From NCBI GenBank assembly GCA_034437795.1, contig DAOTTI010000180.1, forward strand, positions 1 through 22,623: DNA of 22,623 bases, in the 5' to 3' direction. The notes below the pieces were generated by a model. The model was not told the DNA's origin and made no database searches. It was given only the letters and a program-made list of their open reading frames with translations. Origin of the DNA: DAOTTI01 sp034437795. GTDB taxonomy: Bacteria; Chloroflexota; UBA11872; UBA12225. This document shows positions 21,901 through 22,623 of this stretch, piece by piece. Numbering within the stretch: position 1 is the stretch's first letter; each line of letters starts with the position of its first letter. Both the position numbers and the translations under genes were made by a program.

Positions 21901-22623
21901 TGCACCTCACCCGTCTGTGCTGTTGTGCTCTGCGCCAGTGGTCGGGGCCGCCGGCGGCAGGCACACCATACCACGCCCGCGCCACCGTCTCATCGCCAGC
22001 CGTTCCTCTGGCACTCCGCCACAGACCTCCCTGGCCTGGAATAGCCGCGACTATTACGGCCAGTGACGACTTCCCCTCCCCCTCTTGGGCGGGCCAGGGT
22101 GAAGGCTCCGCCTGCGAACAATCAACCACGCCCCTCTGGGACACCAGCACCGCAAAGGCCAGCTAATCTCATGGGAATACGTGGTCATCCTCCCCCGAAG
22201 CACCAGCGCCGCATGGAATGGCCAATCATTTATCAGGAACCCGCGCAATGCGCCCTGCAGGGAAGTCCTTCGTCGATGCAGCTTCCAGCGCGTCTACGAG
22301 GGACATTGGCTCCAGAGCATAGCGCCCGCCCATGGCCGCCGTGCCCCTTCCCCGCGTCTCCGCCTCACAGTGGCCGGCGTTCCCCCTCTCCGCGTCGGAG
22401 AGGGGCCGCCGCGGGTCACACCCGCTCCCCATGCCGGCGTTCCCCCTCTCCGTGTCGGAGAGGGGGCCAGGGGGTGAGGTCCGTCCCCGCGCGGCCGCGG
22501 CTGAAGGGGGTGAGGGCTCTGCTCCTTTCCCCCTGGCCGGCGTTCCCCCTCTCCGTGTCAGAGCGGGAGCGGCGGGCCCAGCCGCACGGTGGGGTGGGGC
22601 GCCCTCTCTCCAGCAAATGCCAA
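21901..22623. repeat. Gene-free region with family A and family B repeats (copy 3)
   Basis: No convincing gene is seen in these 723 bp. A family A-like element (CCCCTCCCCCTCTTGGGCGG then CCAGGGTGAAGGC) lies at about 22073-22112. From about 22373 to 22600 there is a third family B block with three units starting GGCGTTCCCCCTCTCCG: one at 22378 (hairpin with CGGAGAGGGG), one at 22438 with a perfect 11-bp hairpin (22442-22452 and 22456-22466) followed by GCCAGGGGGTGAGG and GCTGAAGGGGGTGAGGG, and one at 22540 that runs into GCGGGAGCGGCGGGCCCAGC and CGCACGGTGGGG. The block order is a rotation of that at 13085 and 15432. Confidence 0.75.

Noticed and set aside
22180..22320. Possible remnant of a small toxin or antitoxin gene on the minus strand
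   Set aside because: Short protein-like stretches appear in two frames but no motif of a known family could be made out; too weak to report.
1..22623. tRNA or rRNA genes, transposases, integrases
   Set aside because: Looked for T-loop-like GGTTCGA patterns, rRNA-like segments and transposase/integrase motifs; none was found by eye.

Overview
The window is a GC-rich (roughly two-thirds G+C by eye) bacterial chromosome segment. The gene content points to an aerobic, heterotrophic member of the Chloroflexota; this is an inference from an alternative complex III (ACIII) operon of unusual layout, solitary Tat/lipoprotein sugar-binding proteins and many GC-rich palindromic intergenic repeats, not from a marker gene. 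No rRNA, tRNA, CRISPR array, integrase or transposase was seen.

Layout. (1) 1-2498, plus strand: the 3' part of a 2-oxoacid dehydrogenase E2 gene followed by lpdA (E3), with a strong hairpin between them. (2) 2685-3662, plus strand: a decayed MntA/HepT (nucleotidyltransferase/HEPN) toxin-antitoxin pair with one in-frame TGA and two one-base frameshifts. (3) 3716-12660, minus strand: an ACIII operon transcribed as monohaem cytochrome c lipoprotein - small two-helix membrane protein - ActA (pentahaem c) - ActB1 (molybdopterin-enzyme-like) - ActB2 (four-cluster ferredoxin) - ActF-like NrfD protein - ActC NrfD protein - ActD - ActE (monohaem c lipoprotein). It should oxidise quinol and pass electrons to c-type cytochromes; no terminal oxidase gene is in the window. 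(4) 12661-13388: a gene-free stretch filled with palindromic and direct repeats. (5) 13389-19662, plus strand: an enolase-superfamily sugar-acid dehydratase, a decayed small gene with an in-frame TAA, a Tat-type lipoprotein solute-binding protein, an OsmC-family protein and a heparinase II/III-like polysaccharide lyase, followed by a NUDIX hydrolase. (6) 20214-21900, minus strand: a second MNT/HEPN pair whose HEPN toxin is broken, downstream of a mannonate-dehydratase-like TIM-barrel gene. (7) 21901-22623: no gene seen, repeats again.

How it fits together. The E2/E3 genes supply acetyl-CoA (or a related acyl-CoA) and NADH; ACIII is the quinol:cytochrome c step of respiration. The lyase, dehydratase, mannonate-dehydratase-like protein and binding protein look like parts of acidic-sugar or uronate use, although transporter permeases are missing.

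The most unusual points are: an extra four-cysteine cluster motif in ActB1, on top of the full fifteen-cysteine set in ActB2; the split of ActB by a repeat-bearing 244-bp gap; two independently decayed MNT/HEPN modules with lesions in or near the toxin active site; and two interspersed families of GC-rich hairpin repeats that fill nearly every longer intergenic space.
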